DNA of 64,000 nt, from NCBI RefSeq assembly GCF_005870085.1, contig NZ_SZNM01000002.1:124001-188000 (forward strand), given 5' to 3'. A program made the translations under genes and the position numbers. This document shows, piece by piece, positions 57,095-64,000 of this stretch (positions are counted from its first letter, which is position 1; each line of letters starts with the position of its first letter). Source of the stretch: Aquibacillus sediminis (GTDB lineage Bacteria; Bacillota; Bacilli; Bacillales; Amphibacillaceae). Under the pieces are notes generated by a model. It saw only the letters and a list, made by a program, of their open reading frames with translations, made no database searches and had not been told where the DNA came from.

Positions 57095-58396
57095 ATGTCT
57101 GCTACCATTGCTGTTATTATTTTTATAGTTAGTTATATTTTTATCATGACTGAAAAAATTAATCGTGCGTTGGTTGCACTAAGTGGAGGGATCTTGCTTT
57201 TATTAACTGGAATCTATCAATGGAAAGATGCCTATACGAATTACATAGATTGGAATACGGTCACTTTATTATTTTCAATGATGGTTCTTGTCTCGATTAC
57301 TAAGAAAACAGGGTTATTTGAATTTATTGCAATCAGCTTTGCACAAAAAGTAAAGGGAGAGCCTGTTCCTCTTTTGGTTGGTGCAGCGGTATTGACAGCT
57401 ATTGGATCAGCCTTGCTTGATAATGTCACGACCGTTCTATTATTTGTGCCAATTATTTTAACGTTAACTAAACTATTAAAACTGCCTTCCTTTCCATATT
57501 TATTAACGATTGTTTTTAGTGCAAATATAGGGGGGACGGCGACCTTAATCGGTGATCCACCAAATATTATGATAGGGCAAGCTGTCGACCATTTATCTTT
57601 TCTTTCCTTTATTATCCATATGGCACCAGTTGCCATACTCCTATTTATCATTATGATTCTAGCAGTTGTATTTTTATTTCGGAATCAACTCGCCATTAAG
57701 GACAAAAATTTTGTACATGGTTTAATGGAAATGCAAGCTGATACGTATCTGAAACGAACACCGATGCTATACCAATCCATCACAGTGTTAACTTTAACCA
57801 TTTTAGGCTTTTTATTGCATCCAATTGTCCATGTAGAATTAACAACAGTCGCTGCCTGTGGAGCGTTATTACTATTATTATTAACAGAAAACGAAGCAGG
57901 AACAGAGCGGGTATTTGAAGATGTGGAATGGGTCACATTATTTTTCTTTATCGGTTTGTTTATGCTTGTTGGAGGTCTTGAAAAAGTTGGTGTGATCGAT
58001 GAATTAGCAAGAGGGATTATGTGGTTAACGCAAGGTGACTTGACATATACAGCTTTATTAATCTTATGGACATCTGGTATTTTTTCTGGAATCGTTGATA
58101 ATATTCCATTTGTAGCCGCGATGATTCCGGTTATTCAAGAATTTCAAGCCTATGGAATGGCAAATTTAGATCCGTTATGGTGGGCGTTGGCATTAGGAGC
58201 CTGTTTGGGTGGAAATGGAACACTAATTGGTGCTTCAGCAAATGTCGTTGTTGCTGGCTTAGCGGAGGGTGCGAATCAACGGATCCCATTTATTAAGTTT
58301 TTATTATATGGGATTCCACTTGTGCTCGTTTCTTTAATTGTTGCAACAATTTATATTTATTTACGTTATTTACTTCCTTTTCAACAAACTTTATAA
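57095..58396 (+). CDS. ArsB/NhaD-type (ion transporter superfamily) permease
   Basis: A 433-residue polytopic membrane protein of the ArsB/NhaD (ion transporter) superfamily with about 10-12 helices. The two inverted-topology halves each carry a signature: ANIGGTATLIGDPPNIMIG (about 150-168) and ACLGGNGTLIGASANVVVAG (about 369-388), with LDNVTTVLL and VDNIPFVAAM in the matching helices. The substrate (Na+/H+, arsenite or an organic anion) cannot be decided. It is flanked by dispersed repeat copies 4 and, after yrbG, 5. It is not part of this locus in B. subtilis. Confidence 0.85.
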   Translation: MSATIAVIIFIVSYIFIMTEKINRALVALSGGILLLLTGIYQWKDAYTNYIDWNTVTLLFSMMVLVSITKKTGLFEFIAISFAQKVKGEPVPLLVGAAVLTAIGSALLDNVTTVLLFVPIILTLTKLLKLPSFPYLLTIVFSANIGGTATLIGDPPNIMIGQAVDHLSFLSFIIHMAPVAILLFIIMILAVVFLFRNQLAIKDKNFVHGLMEMQADTYLKRTPMLYQSITVLTLTILGFLLHPIVHVELTTVAACGALLLLLLTENEAGTERVFEDVEWVTLFFFIGLFMLVGGLEKVGVIDELARGIMWLTQGDLTYTALLILWTSGIFSGIVDNIPFVAAMIPVIQEFQAYGMANLDPLWWALALGACLGGNGTLIGASANVVVAGLAEGANQRIPFIKFLLYGIPLVLVSLIVATIYIYLRYLLPFQQTL

Positions 58397-58458
58397 AGCA
58401 TAGTCCCCTTCACAGTGGTCATAATAACAAATAGTATCTTGTGAAGGAAGTGACTGGC

Positions 58459-59130
58459 TTGGATTTGGAAGTTGGGACAATTATTTTTCGAACGATTTTA
58501 ACTTATGCAGTTATTGTGATTATCTTCCGCTTAATGGGCAAACGGGAAATCGGAGAATTAAGCCTTCTAGATATTGTTGTGTTTATCATGGTTGCTGAAA
58601 TGGCGGTGTTTACAATAGAAGACACAAATAATAAAATTTTGCATGCCATCATTCCAATGGTGACCTTATTACTTATACAAAAATTCACGGCGTGGCTTTC
58701 CTTGAAAAACCGAGTGTTTCGCGATTGGTTTGAAGGGAAGCCTTCTGTCATTATTTCACGTGGAAAAATAGATGAACATGAAATGAGGAAACAACGTTAC
58801 AATTTCAACGATTTAATGCAACAACTAAGAGAAAATGGTACGAAAAGCATACAAGATGTTGAATTTGCCATTCTTGAATCATCTGGTAAATTATCTATAT
58901 TTGAAAAGTCATCTAGTGGTGATAATGCAATCTCTCCAGACGGTTACGTGGTGCCTTTAGTTATTGACGGAAGAGTACAAAAAGGTTCCTTGCAAAACAT
59001 TAATAAATCAGAAGACTGGTTACTAGCGCAATTAAAACATAAAGGGTATCCCTCGGTAAAAGAGATTTCATTTTGTTCGTTAGATAGTAAGAATCAATGG
59101 TTTATTGATAAGAAAGATGAAAAAAAATAG
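58459..59130 (+). CDS. yrbG: DUF421 membrane protein (YrbG/YetF-like)
   Basis: A 223-residue protein with three N-terminal helices (about 6-25, 35-55, 60-80) and a cytoplasmic DUF421/YetF domain (KPSVIISRGKIDEHEMRKQR, YNFNDLMQQLRENGTKSIQD, VEFAILESSGKLSIF). TTG 58459 was chosen because AAGGAAGTGA lies just upstream; an earlier GTG (58441) has none. An inverted repeat CCTTCACA/TGTGAAGG (58407-58414/58440-58447) partly covers that ribosome site. YrbG occupies this place before spoVB in B. subtilis. The role is unknown. Confidence 0.87.
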   Translation: MDLEVGTIIFRTILTYAVIVIIFRLMGKREIGELSLLDIVVFIMVAEMAVFTIEDTNNKILHAIIPMVTLLLIQKFTAWLSLKNRVFRDWFEGKPSVIISRGKIDEHEMRKQRYNFNDLMQQLRENGTKSIQDVEFAILESSGKLSIFEKSSSGDNAISPDGYVVPLVIDGRVQKGSLQNINKSEDWLLAQLKHKGYPSVKEISFCSLDSKNQWFIDKKDEKK

Positions 59131-59222
59131 AGTGGTCCCAGTTCGTTTAGTATAGGGAAGGATGAAAAAAGTAATTTCTATTGACTCTTTTTATAATGAT
59201 TGTTGTTACTCACTCCTTAACA

Positions 59223-59729
59223 TAAGCTATATTATGCGCAATATCTAAACTCGAAATTACTTTGTAACATTCTGATTTGTAATAAGTGAAAAAAACAGCC
59301 GTTCCGGCAGAAAACTACGCTTTCCATGGGCACGGCCTCAGCTAACTTGGTAAAGAAAACCACTTTACCAAGTGGATCTTCGGCTCGTGCTGTTCCCATA
59401 GGACAAGGAAGGCTTCGGAAGCGATACATCGCACGAAGAAAATTGTACTTTATTTTCGAGGAGTCTCCGTCTTCTGCCTCCACTGTTGTAGCTTACTGAT
59501 TAGTGATAAGTGTATATTCATAATCATTTCAGAGATTAGAGAAAACAGTATTAATTAATAAAAATAACCAACCCTAATAAAAGTTCAATGCGCACAATCA
59601 GCGGAGGAGACTCCTAAGTCCCAACGAGGCTCACCAGTTTCCACCGGAAAGCGTAGTGTATTTCCGTAGCGATCTAATAGCTTTCAACTTAAAAGGACAG
59701 TAAAAGCTAATGCGCATAATATAGCTTTT
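59223..59729 (+). repeat. Dispersed inverted-module repeat element, copy 5
   Basis: The ends are TAAGCTATATTATGCGCA (59223) and TGCGCATAATATAGCTTT (to 59727); the two changed bases are mirrored, so the terminal repeats have co-evolved. The left module, about 59301-59485, is of the 40-kb type, with the cttggtaaag hairpin. The right module is badly shortened (about 59599-59672). It lies between yrbG and spoVB. The remaining 59730-59906 has no feature. Confidence 0.85.
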
Positions 59730-59906
59730 GCGTCATAAGTAACCATCTTTTAGAAAACAGCATTTCTATTAGGAAAGTTGGGCGGACATCTGATCCGTTA
59801 ATGAACCAAGAAGCGTTTTTGGCTTAAAAGCGTAACAGAATGGAGATAGCGGAATAAATGTCTGTATCATATTCAAAAATACCATTACTTGAACCACTTT
59901 TAACCT

Positions 59907-59943
59907 AAAAAGGCTCGGATACCAAATATCCGAGCCTTTACTA
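59907..59943 (-). terminator. Terminator of spoVB (minus strand)
   Basis: AAAGGCTCGGATA pairs with TATCCGAGCCTTT. On the minus strand the stem is followed by TTTTAGGTT, fitting the end of the spoVB transcript. Confidence 0.85.
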
Positions 59944-59961
59944 TACTAATTAGAACGTCAT

Positions 59962-61512
59962 TTACAAAATTCGATTAATAAACGGCACTTGTTGAAGTTC
60001 TTCCTTGGTGATAAATCGGAATACAAATAAAAGGACAACATAAATCAATACTAGACATGTTAGCAAGCTAATGAATAGTGGTAAACTGGTTTCATATCCT
60101 GGAAAGATCCCTTTTAAATAGTTTCCGACCCAGAACGTGCTGACTAACAAGAGCCCCATTTTAACAAAATCAAGCCACGGCAATTTTAGAGAAATGACCT
60201 TTATTAAAGCACCTAAATGTAATAATGTCCCTAAGACAACGCCGACAACCATGGCGATGGCAACCCCCATGATCCCAAAGTTTTCATTCGTTGCCAGTAC
60301 TATTAGGACAATGAACTTAACCCCTGTACTAATAATACTATTCCACATTGCAACTTTGGCATAATTTAATGCCTGCAGTGTTGCGTTTAGTGGATACTGG
60401 ACATACAACAATAGGAAAAAAGGAGCCATTAAGACTAAGAATCGACTTGCATTACTTGTCCCATACATAAACGAAAGAATTGGAGCAGAAAATAGTGTTA
60501 AGGCGATCGTAGCAATAGCGCCAGACGCAAACGAAATTCGGATTGCTTGATGAATCCGATAATGAATTAGCTTTTTATTATTTTTTGCATCTGCTTCACT
60601 AATGTTAGGGACTAATGCTACTGCTAATGAATGCGTAATGAATGTTGGTAGAAACAATAATGGGAACGCAAACCCAGTTAATTCACCGTATTGCTTGGTT
60701 GCAACGGCGGTTTGCACGCCAGCAATTGCGAGACTCTGTGAAACAAGTATAGGTTCGAGAAAATTAGAAAAGGAACCAACTAACTTACTTCCTGTGCCAG
60801 GCAGTGCAATTTGCATTAGTTCTCTAAACGTATTTTTACTATTTTGTAAATACTGAAAAACTTTACTTCTTAATTTTAGTCGTTTCTTAATTTTAAACAT
60901 ATGCAACATAAATAATAGAGAGCATAGCTCACCGATAATCACAGAAATCATCGCACCTGCAGCAGCGAATTCCACCCCGTATGGAAGAAGTAATTTGACG
61001 AGAAAAGCGACACAAGAAATTCGCACAACCTGTTCAATAACTTGTGCATAGCTTTGCGGTTTCATATTTTGTCTACCTTGGAAATATCCCCGAAGTACAG
61101 ATGAAATTGCACTAATCGGGACCATTGGTGTAATGGCAAGCAATGGATATAACACTCGTTCATCAGTTAGAAAATGTTGCGCAACAATTGGGGCAACTAA
61201 AATCATCCCAATTGTGAAAACGACACTGAGTGTTCCAGTTATTGCCAAAGAGATAATAAGTATTCTTTTAATTTTACGGAGATCCCCATGTGCTTCTGCT
61301 TCCGCTACTCGTTTTGAGATTGCGATCGGTAGTCCAATTTGAGTCAATGTATAGACTAAAAAAAGTGTTGGGAGTGCCATCATATAAAGGCCGACACCTT
61401 CTTCACCCATCAGCCGAGCAACAATTATCCGATTGACGAAACCTAAAAAACGTGTCACCATGCTAGCTACAATTAAAATTAATGCTCCTTGCAAAAAAGT
61501 TTGCTTGGCCAT
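59962..61512 (-). CDS. spoVB: SpoVB-type lipid flippase (MVF/MATE family)
   Basis: A 516-residue polysaccharide/lipid-II flippase-like protein needed for spore cortex synthesis. It begins MAKQTFLQGALILIVASMVT with RFLGFVNRIIVARLMGEEGV and has about 14 hydrophobic helices, with VLRGYFQGRQNMKPQSYAQV in the middle as in SpoVB/YtgP/MurJ relatives. The place between yrbG and comN is the spoVB locus of B. subtilis. It is transcribed against its neighbours, with its own terminator. Confidence 0.93.
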   Translation of the reverse strand: MAKQTFLQGALILIVASMVTRFLGFVNRIIVARLMGEEGVGLYMMALPTLFLVYTLTQIGLPIAISKRVAEAEAHGDLRKIKRILIISLAITGTLSVVFTIGMILVAPIVAQHFLTDERVLYPLLAITPMVPISAISSVLRGYFQGRQNMKPQSYAQVIEQVVRISCVAFLVKLLLPYGVEFAAAGAMISVIIGELCSLLFMLHMFKIKKRLKLRSKVFQYLQNSKNTFRELMQIALPGTGSKLVGSFSNFLEPILVSQSLAIAGVQTAVATKQYGELTGFAFPLLFLPTFITHSLAVALVPNISEADAKNNKKLIHYRIHQAIRISFASGAIATIALTLFSAPILSFMYGTSNASRFLVLMAPFFLLLYVQYPLNATLQALNYAKVAMWNSIISTGVKFIVLIVLATNENFGIMGVAIAMVVGVVLGTLLHLGALIKVISLKLPWLDFVKMGLLLVSTFWVGNYLKGIFPGYETSLPLFISLLTCLVLIYVVLLFVFRFITKEELQQVPFINRIL

Positions 61513-61636
61513 CTAGACCGACCTGCCTTCTCAAATATTTAAAAGTAATATACAATGAATGTATATGCACGAACATTGGCCAAGCATGACAAGCTTTCAA
61601 AAAAATAATGATTGAACTGCTAAGGGGGATAATACA

Positions 61637-61930
61637 ATGGCGATAGAAAAACCAGTAAGTGAGTGGAAAAATGAAATGACACCAATATTAGAAAGTAAGG
61701 TGGATGAATTTAAATTACTAGGATATTCTAGAGCTACGTCTGATGATATATGGAATTGCTTGGTGAAAAAAGTGTGGCACGGGGATCCAAACAAACGGTT
61801 ATTTGAAATTGTTGAGGACATTTTCCATTTGAGTTCGAATATTTATATGAGTTATTTAACCGTTCAAGCTTATCAAGATGACGACTTGCTAGCATCCATT
61901 GCCGCACTGACGGAAACAGAAGACGACTAA
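61637..61930 (+). CDS. comN: Post-transcriptional regulator ComN-like
   Basis: A 97-residue soluble protein (B. subtilis YrzD/ComN), which controls comE mRNA and interacts with DivIVA. It shows KPVSEWKNEMTPILESKVDE, FKLLGYSRATSDDIWNCLVK and a C-terminal IYMSYLTVQAYQDDD. AAGGGGGA precedes the ATG. The position between spoVB and secDF matches B. subtilis; the functional name is inferred from synteny and overall resemblance. Confidence 0.82.
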   Translation: MAIEKPVSEWKNEMTPILESKVDEFKLLGYSRATSDDIWNCLVKKVWHGDPNKRLFEIVEDIFHLSSNIYMSYLTVQAYQDDDLLASIAALTETEDD

Positions 61931-62004
61931 GCGTGCTGAAATAGATTGACCTCACAATTAAATGTTTCTATAATGTTTTTAGGTTCTTTTTTGTAATAAA
62001 AATT

Positions 62005-62033
62005 TTTTGCTCGGTCTACGATATGTATATAAT
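62005..62033 (+). promoter_or_regulatory. Possible promoter of secDF
   Basis: A perfect TATAAT at 62028-62033 has a weak TTTTGC 17 bases upstream. A second candidate is TTGACT (62041) with TACATA (62065), spacer 18. Either could drive secDF. Confidence 0.45.
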
Positions 62034-62115
62034 AAATTAGTTGACTATAGCTTTATTACGTATGTACATAATGATGTAATGGTAGGTAGATAGAGATTAG
62101 GAGGCGCAAGACAAC

Positions 62116-64000
62116 ATGGCGAAACGAGGCAGAATCGTTGCCTTTTTTCTAATCGTACTAGTCTTTGCTGGAATGATTGGAACAACGATTACAGGAATTA
62201 CGAAAGATATTAACTTAGGCCTTGATCTTCAAGGTGGCTTTGAAATTTTATACGAAGTAGAAACAGTCGATGAAGATCAAGAATTAACAACAGATGTGTT
62301 AGAAGCAACCACCGAAGCATTGCGTAAACGTGTCGATGTGTTAGGAGTTAGTGAGCCGAATTTTGACATTGAAGGTGATGATCGAATTCGAGTCCAATTG
62401 GCTGGGATTAGTGATCAAACAGAAGCAAGAGAATTAATGTCGACATCTGCTCGCTTATCATTCCGTGATGTCAATGATGTGGAATATATGGATGGTTCAG
62501 ATATTAAAGAAGGGACTGCCCAACAAAATTTTAATGCAACAACGAATGAACCGGTTGTTACCTTGCAATTTAAAGATTCATCCATGTTTGGTGATGTCAC
62601 ACGAGAAATTATGAACAAAGACATCCAAAATCAGTTAGTTATTTGGATGGATTATGAAGAAGGGGATTCATTCGAAGAGGAAAGATTGAAAGAGAATCCT
62701 AAATTCATATCAGCACCAACATTTGACGAAGTACTTGATACACCTAATATTGAAATCAGAGGGAATTTCACCGTTGATTCAGCTCAAAATTTAGCTGATA
62801 TTCTAAATGCAGGTTCATTACCGGTTAATCTGACGGAGATGTATTCTACTTCTGTCAGTGCTCAATTTGGTGAACAAGCATTAGATAAAACCATATTAGC
62901 AGGTTTTATTGGTATTGCATTGATTTTCATTTATATCATTGCAGCTTATCGATTCCCTGGTATTATTGCAACTATTACGTTAGCCATCTATATTTACTTG
63001 ATTTTATTAGTATTTGAGTTAATCAATGGTGTCTTAACATTACCAGGTATTGCGGCGTTAGTATTAGGGGTTGGTATGGCGGTTGATGCCAATATTATCA
63101 CCTATGAACGGATTAAAGAGGAACTCAAGCAAGGGAAGTCCGTGATGGCAGCCTTTAAAGCAGGGAATAAAAATTCACTGTCAACCATTTTAGATGCCAA
63201 TATAACCACTATGATTGCAGCTGCAGTCTTGTTTATCTTTGGTACAAGCTCTGTCAAAGGGTTTGCGACCATGTTAATCATTAGTATTGTGTTAAGTTTT
63301 GTCACAGCCGTATTTGGCTCAAGATTGTTCCTATCACTTTGGGTCAAAAGTAAAATCCTAAACAAACGTCCAGGTTGGTTTGGTGTGAAGCAACAAGATA
63401 TTAAAGATATTGCAGATCCTACAGAAGTTGAACCAAAGGTGTTTGGTCGTCAGTTTGATTTTGTCAGCCATCGTAAAAAATTCTTTACGATTGCGATTGT
63501 GTTAGTAACTGCAGGTGTTCTATTTTTAGGAATATTCCAATTGAATTTAGGAATTGATTTTACTGATGGTTCCCGTGTCGAAATTGGAGCTGAAAACAGT
63601 CTAACCGCTGAACAAATTGAGGAAGATTTCGAATCATTAAAGCTAACACCTGAAAATATCGTGCTATCAGGTGATAATAATGACCGAGCAGTGGCTAGAT
63701 TTGATAAAGAACTAAGTCAAGATACGGTCACAGAAGTTCGAACCTATTTTAATGATGAATATGGTCAAAATCCTAATGTTAGTACGGTTTCACCTGTGAT
63801 CGCCCAAGAATTAGCTAAAAATGCTGCACTTTCTGTTTTATATGCATCGATTTTTATTATTATTTACGTCACCATTCGTTTTGAGTTCTATTTTGCAATG
63901 ACAGCCATCATTGCGCTGTTACATGATGCATTCTTTATCCTTGCATTGTTTAGTATTACAAGGTTAGAATTTAGTGTTACCGTCATTGCGGCGATTCTGA
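62116..64000 (+). CDS. secDF: Protein translocase SecDF fusion (runs off the window)
   Basis: SecDF uses the proton gradient to help complete protein export. The frame is open from ATG 62116 (AGGAGGCG upstream) to the right edge, 628 codons without a stop. The SecD half has a first helix (IVAFFLIVLVFAGMIGTTI), DINLGLDLQGGFEILYEV, the periplasmic P1 domain and helices with LPGIAALVLGVGMAVDANII. The SecF half begins near FGRQFDFVSHRKKFF with LNLGIDFTDGSRVEIGAE. The fusion is typical of Bacilli. Roughly the last 100-130 residues lie outside. Confidence 0.95.
   Translation, partial: MAKRGRIVAFFLIVLVFAGMIGTTITGITKDINLGLDLQGGFEILYEVETVDEDQELTTDVLEATTEALRKRVDVLGVSEPNFDIEGDDRIRVQLAGISDQTEARELMSTSARLSFRDVNDVEYMDGSDIKEGTAQQNFNATTNEPVVTLQFKDSSMFGDVTREIMNKDIQNQLVIWMDYEEGDSFEEERLKENPKFISAPTFDEVLDTPNIEIRGNFTVDSAQNLADILNAGSLPVNLTEMYSTSVSAQFGEQALDKTILAGFIGIALIFIYIIAAYRFPGIIATITLAIYIYLILLVFELINGVLTLPGIAALVLGVGMAVDANIITYERIKEELKQGKSVMAAFKAGNKNSLSTILDANITTMIAAAVLFIFGTSSVKGFATMLIISIVLSFVTAVFGSRLFLSLWVKSKILNKRPGWFGVKQQDIKDIADPTEVEPKVFGRQFDFVSHRKKFFTIAIVLVTAGVLFLGIFQLNLGIDFTDGSRVEIGAENSLTAEQIEEDFESLKLTPENIVLSGDNNDRAVARFDKELSQDTVTEVRTYFNDEYGQNPNVSTVSPVIAQELAKNAALSVLYASIFIIIYVTIRFEFYFAMTAIIALLHDAFFILALFSITRLEFSVTVIAAIL

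Overview
The window comes from a low-GC, endospore-forming Gram-positive of the Bacillaceae. Its gene order follows the Bacillus subtilis hemB-hemL-spoVID-ysxE-valS-folC-comC-spoIIB-maf-radC-mreBCD-minCD-spoIVFAB-rplU-prp-rpmA-spo0B-obg-pheB-pheA and safA/bofC-ruvAB-queA-tgt-yajC-yrzE-yrbG-spoVB-comN-secDF arrangement. Composition, protein style and abundant GC-rich intergenic repeats suggest the Gracilibacillus/Amphibacillus/Oceanobacillus side of the family; the genus cannot be fixed from sequence alone. No rRNA or tRNA genes were seen.

Layout. 1-2.6 kb: end of the tetrapyrrole operon (hemD fragment, hemB, hemL). 2.7-5.7 kb: a repeat element, then spore morphogenesis genes (spoVID, ysxE) and a small tail-to-tail membrane protein gene. 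5.8-9.3 kb: a 53-bp tandem hairpin array, then a T-box riboswitch controlling valS. 9.5-12.7 kb: two overlapping RimK-like ATP-grasp genes divergent from folC. 12.7-25.3 kb: a complete monoderm type IV pilus locus in the place where B. subtilis has only comC. It holds a GGDEF diguanylate cyclase, an unusual repeat-bearing prepilin, minor pseudopilins, pilB, pilT, pilC, two paralogous major-type pilins behind a cyclic-di-GMP-II riboswitch, pilD, pilM, pilN and pilO. 25.5-36.8 kb: spoIIB, maf, radC split by a group II intron, mreBCD-minCD, spoIVFA-spoIVFB. 37.4-44 kb: rng, the L21 leader with rplU-prp-rpmA, spo0B-obgE-pheB-pheA. 44.4-50.9 kb: niaR, safA, a CotS-like kinase-fold gene, nadE, a YhcN/YlaJ lipoprotein gene, yebC, bofC. 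51-55.7 kb: the ruvAB-queA-tgt-yajC operon with a LexA box. 55.8-64 kb: yrzE, an ArsB/NhaD-type transporter, yrbG, spoVB, comN and the start of secDF.

Three things stand out. (1) The pilus locus carries both a candidate maker of c-di-GMP and a class-II c-di-GMP riboswitch directly before the pilins, a self-contained second-messenger circuit for surface appendages. (2) A family of about 0.4-0.67-kb non-coding elements, with palindromic terminal inverted repeats and two inverted GC-rich modules built of nested hairpins, occurs five times plus partial copies, always between transcription units. (3) radC is interrupted exactly between codons by a group II intron whose EBS1/IBS1 pairing can be read, so splicing should restore a normal 229-residue protein, while the intron's own endonuclease domain is frameshifted.
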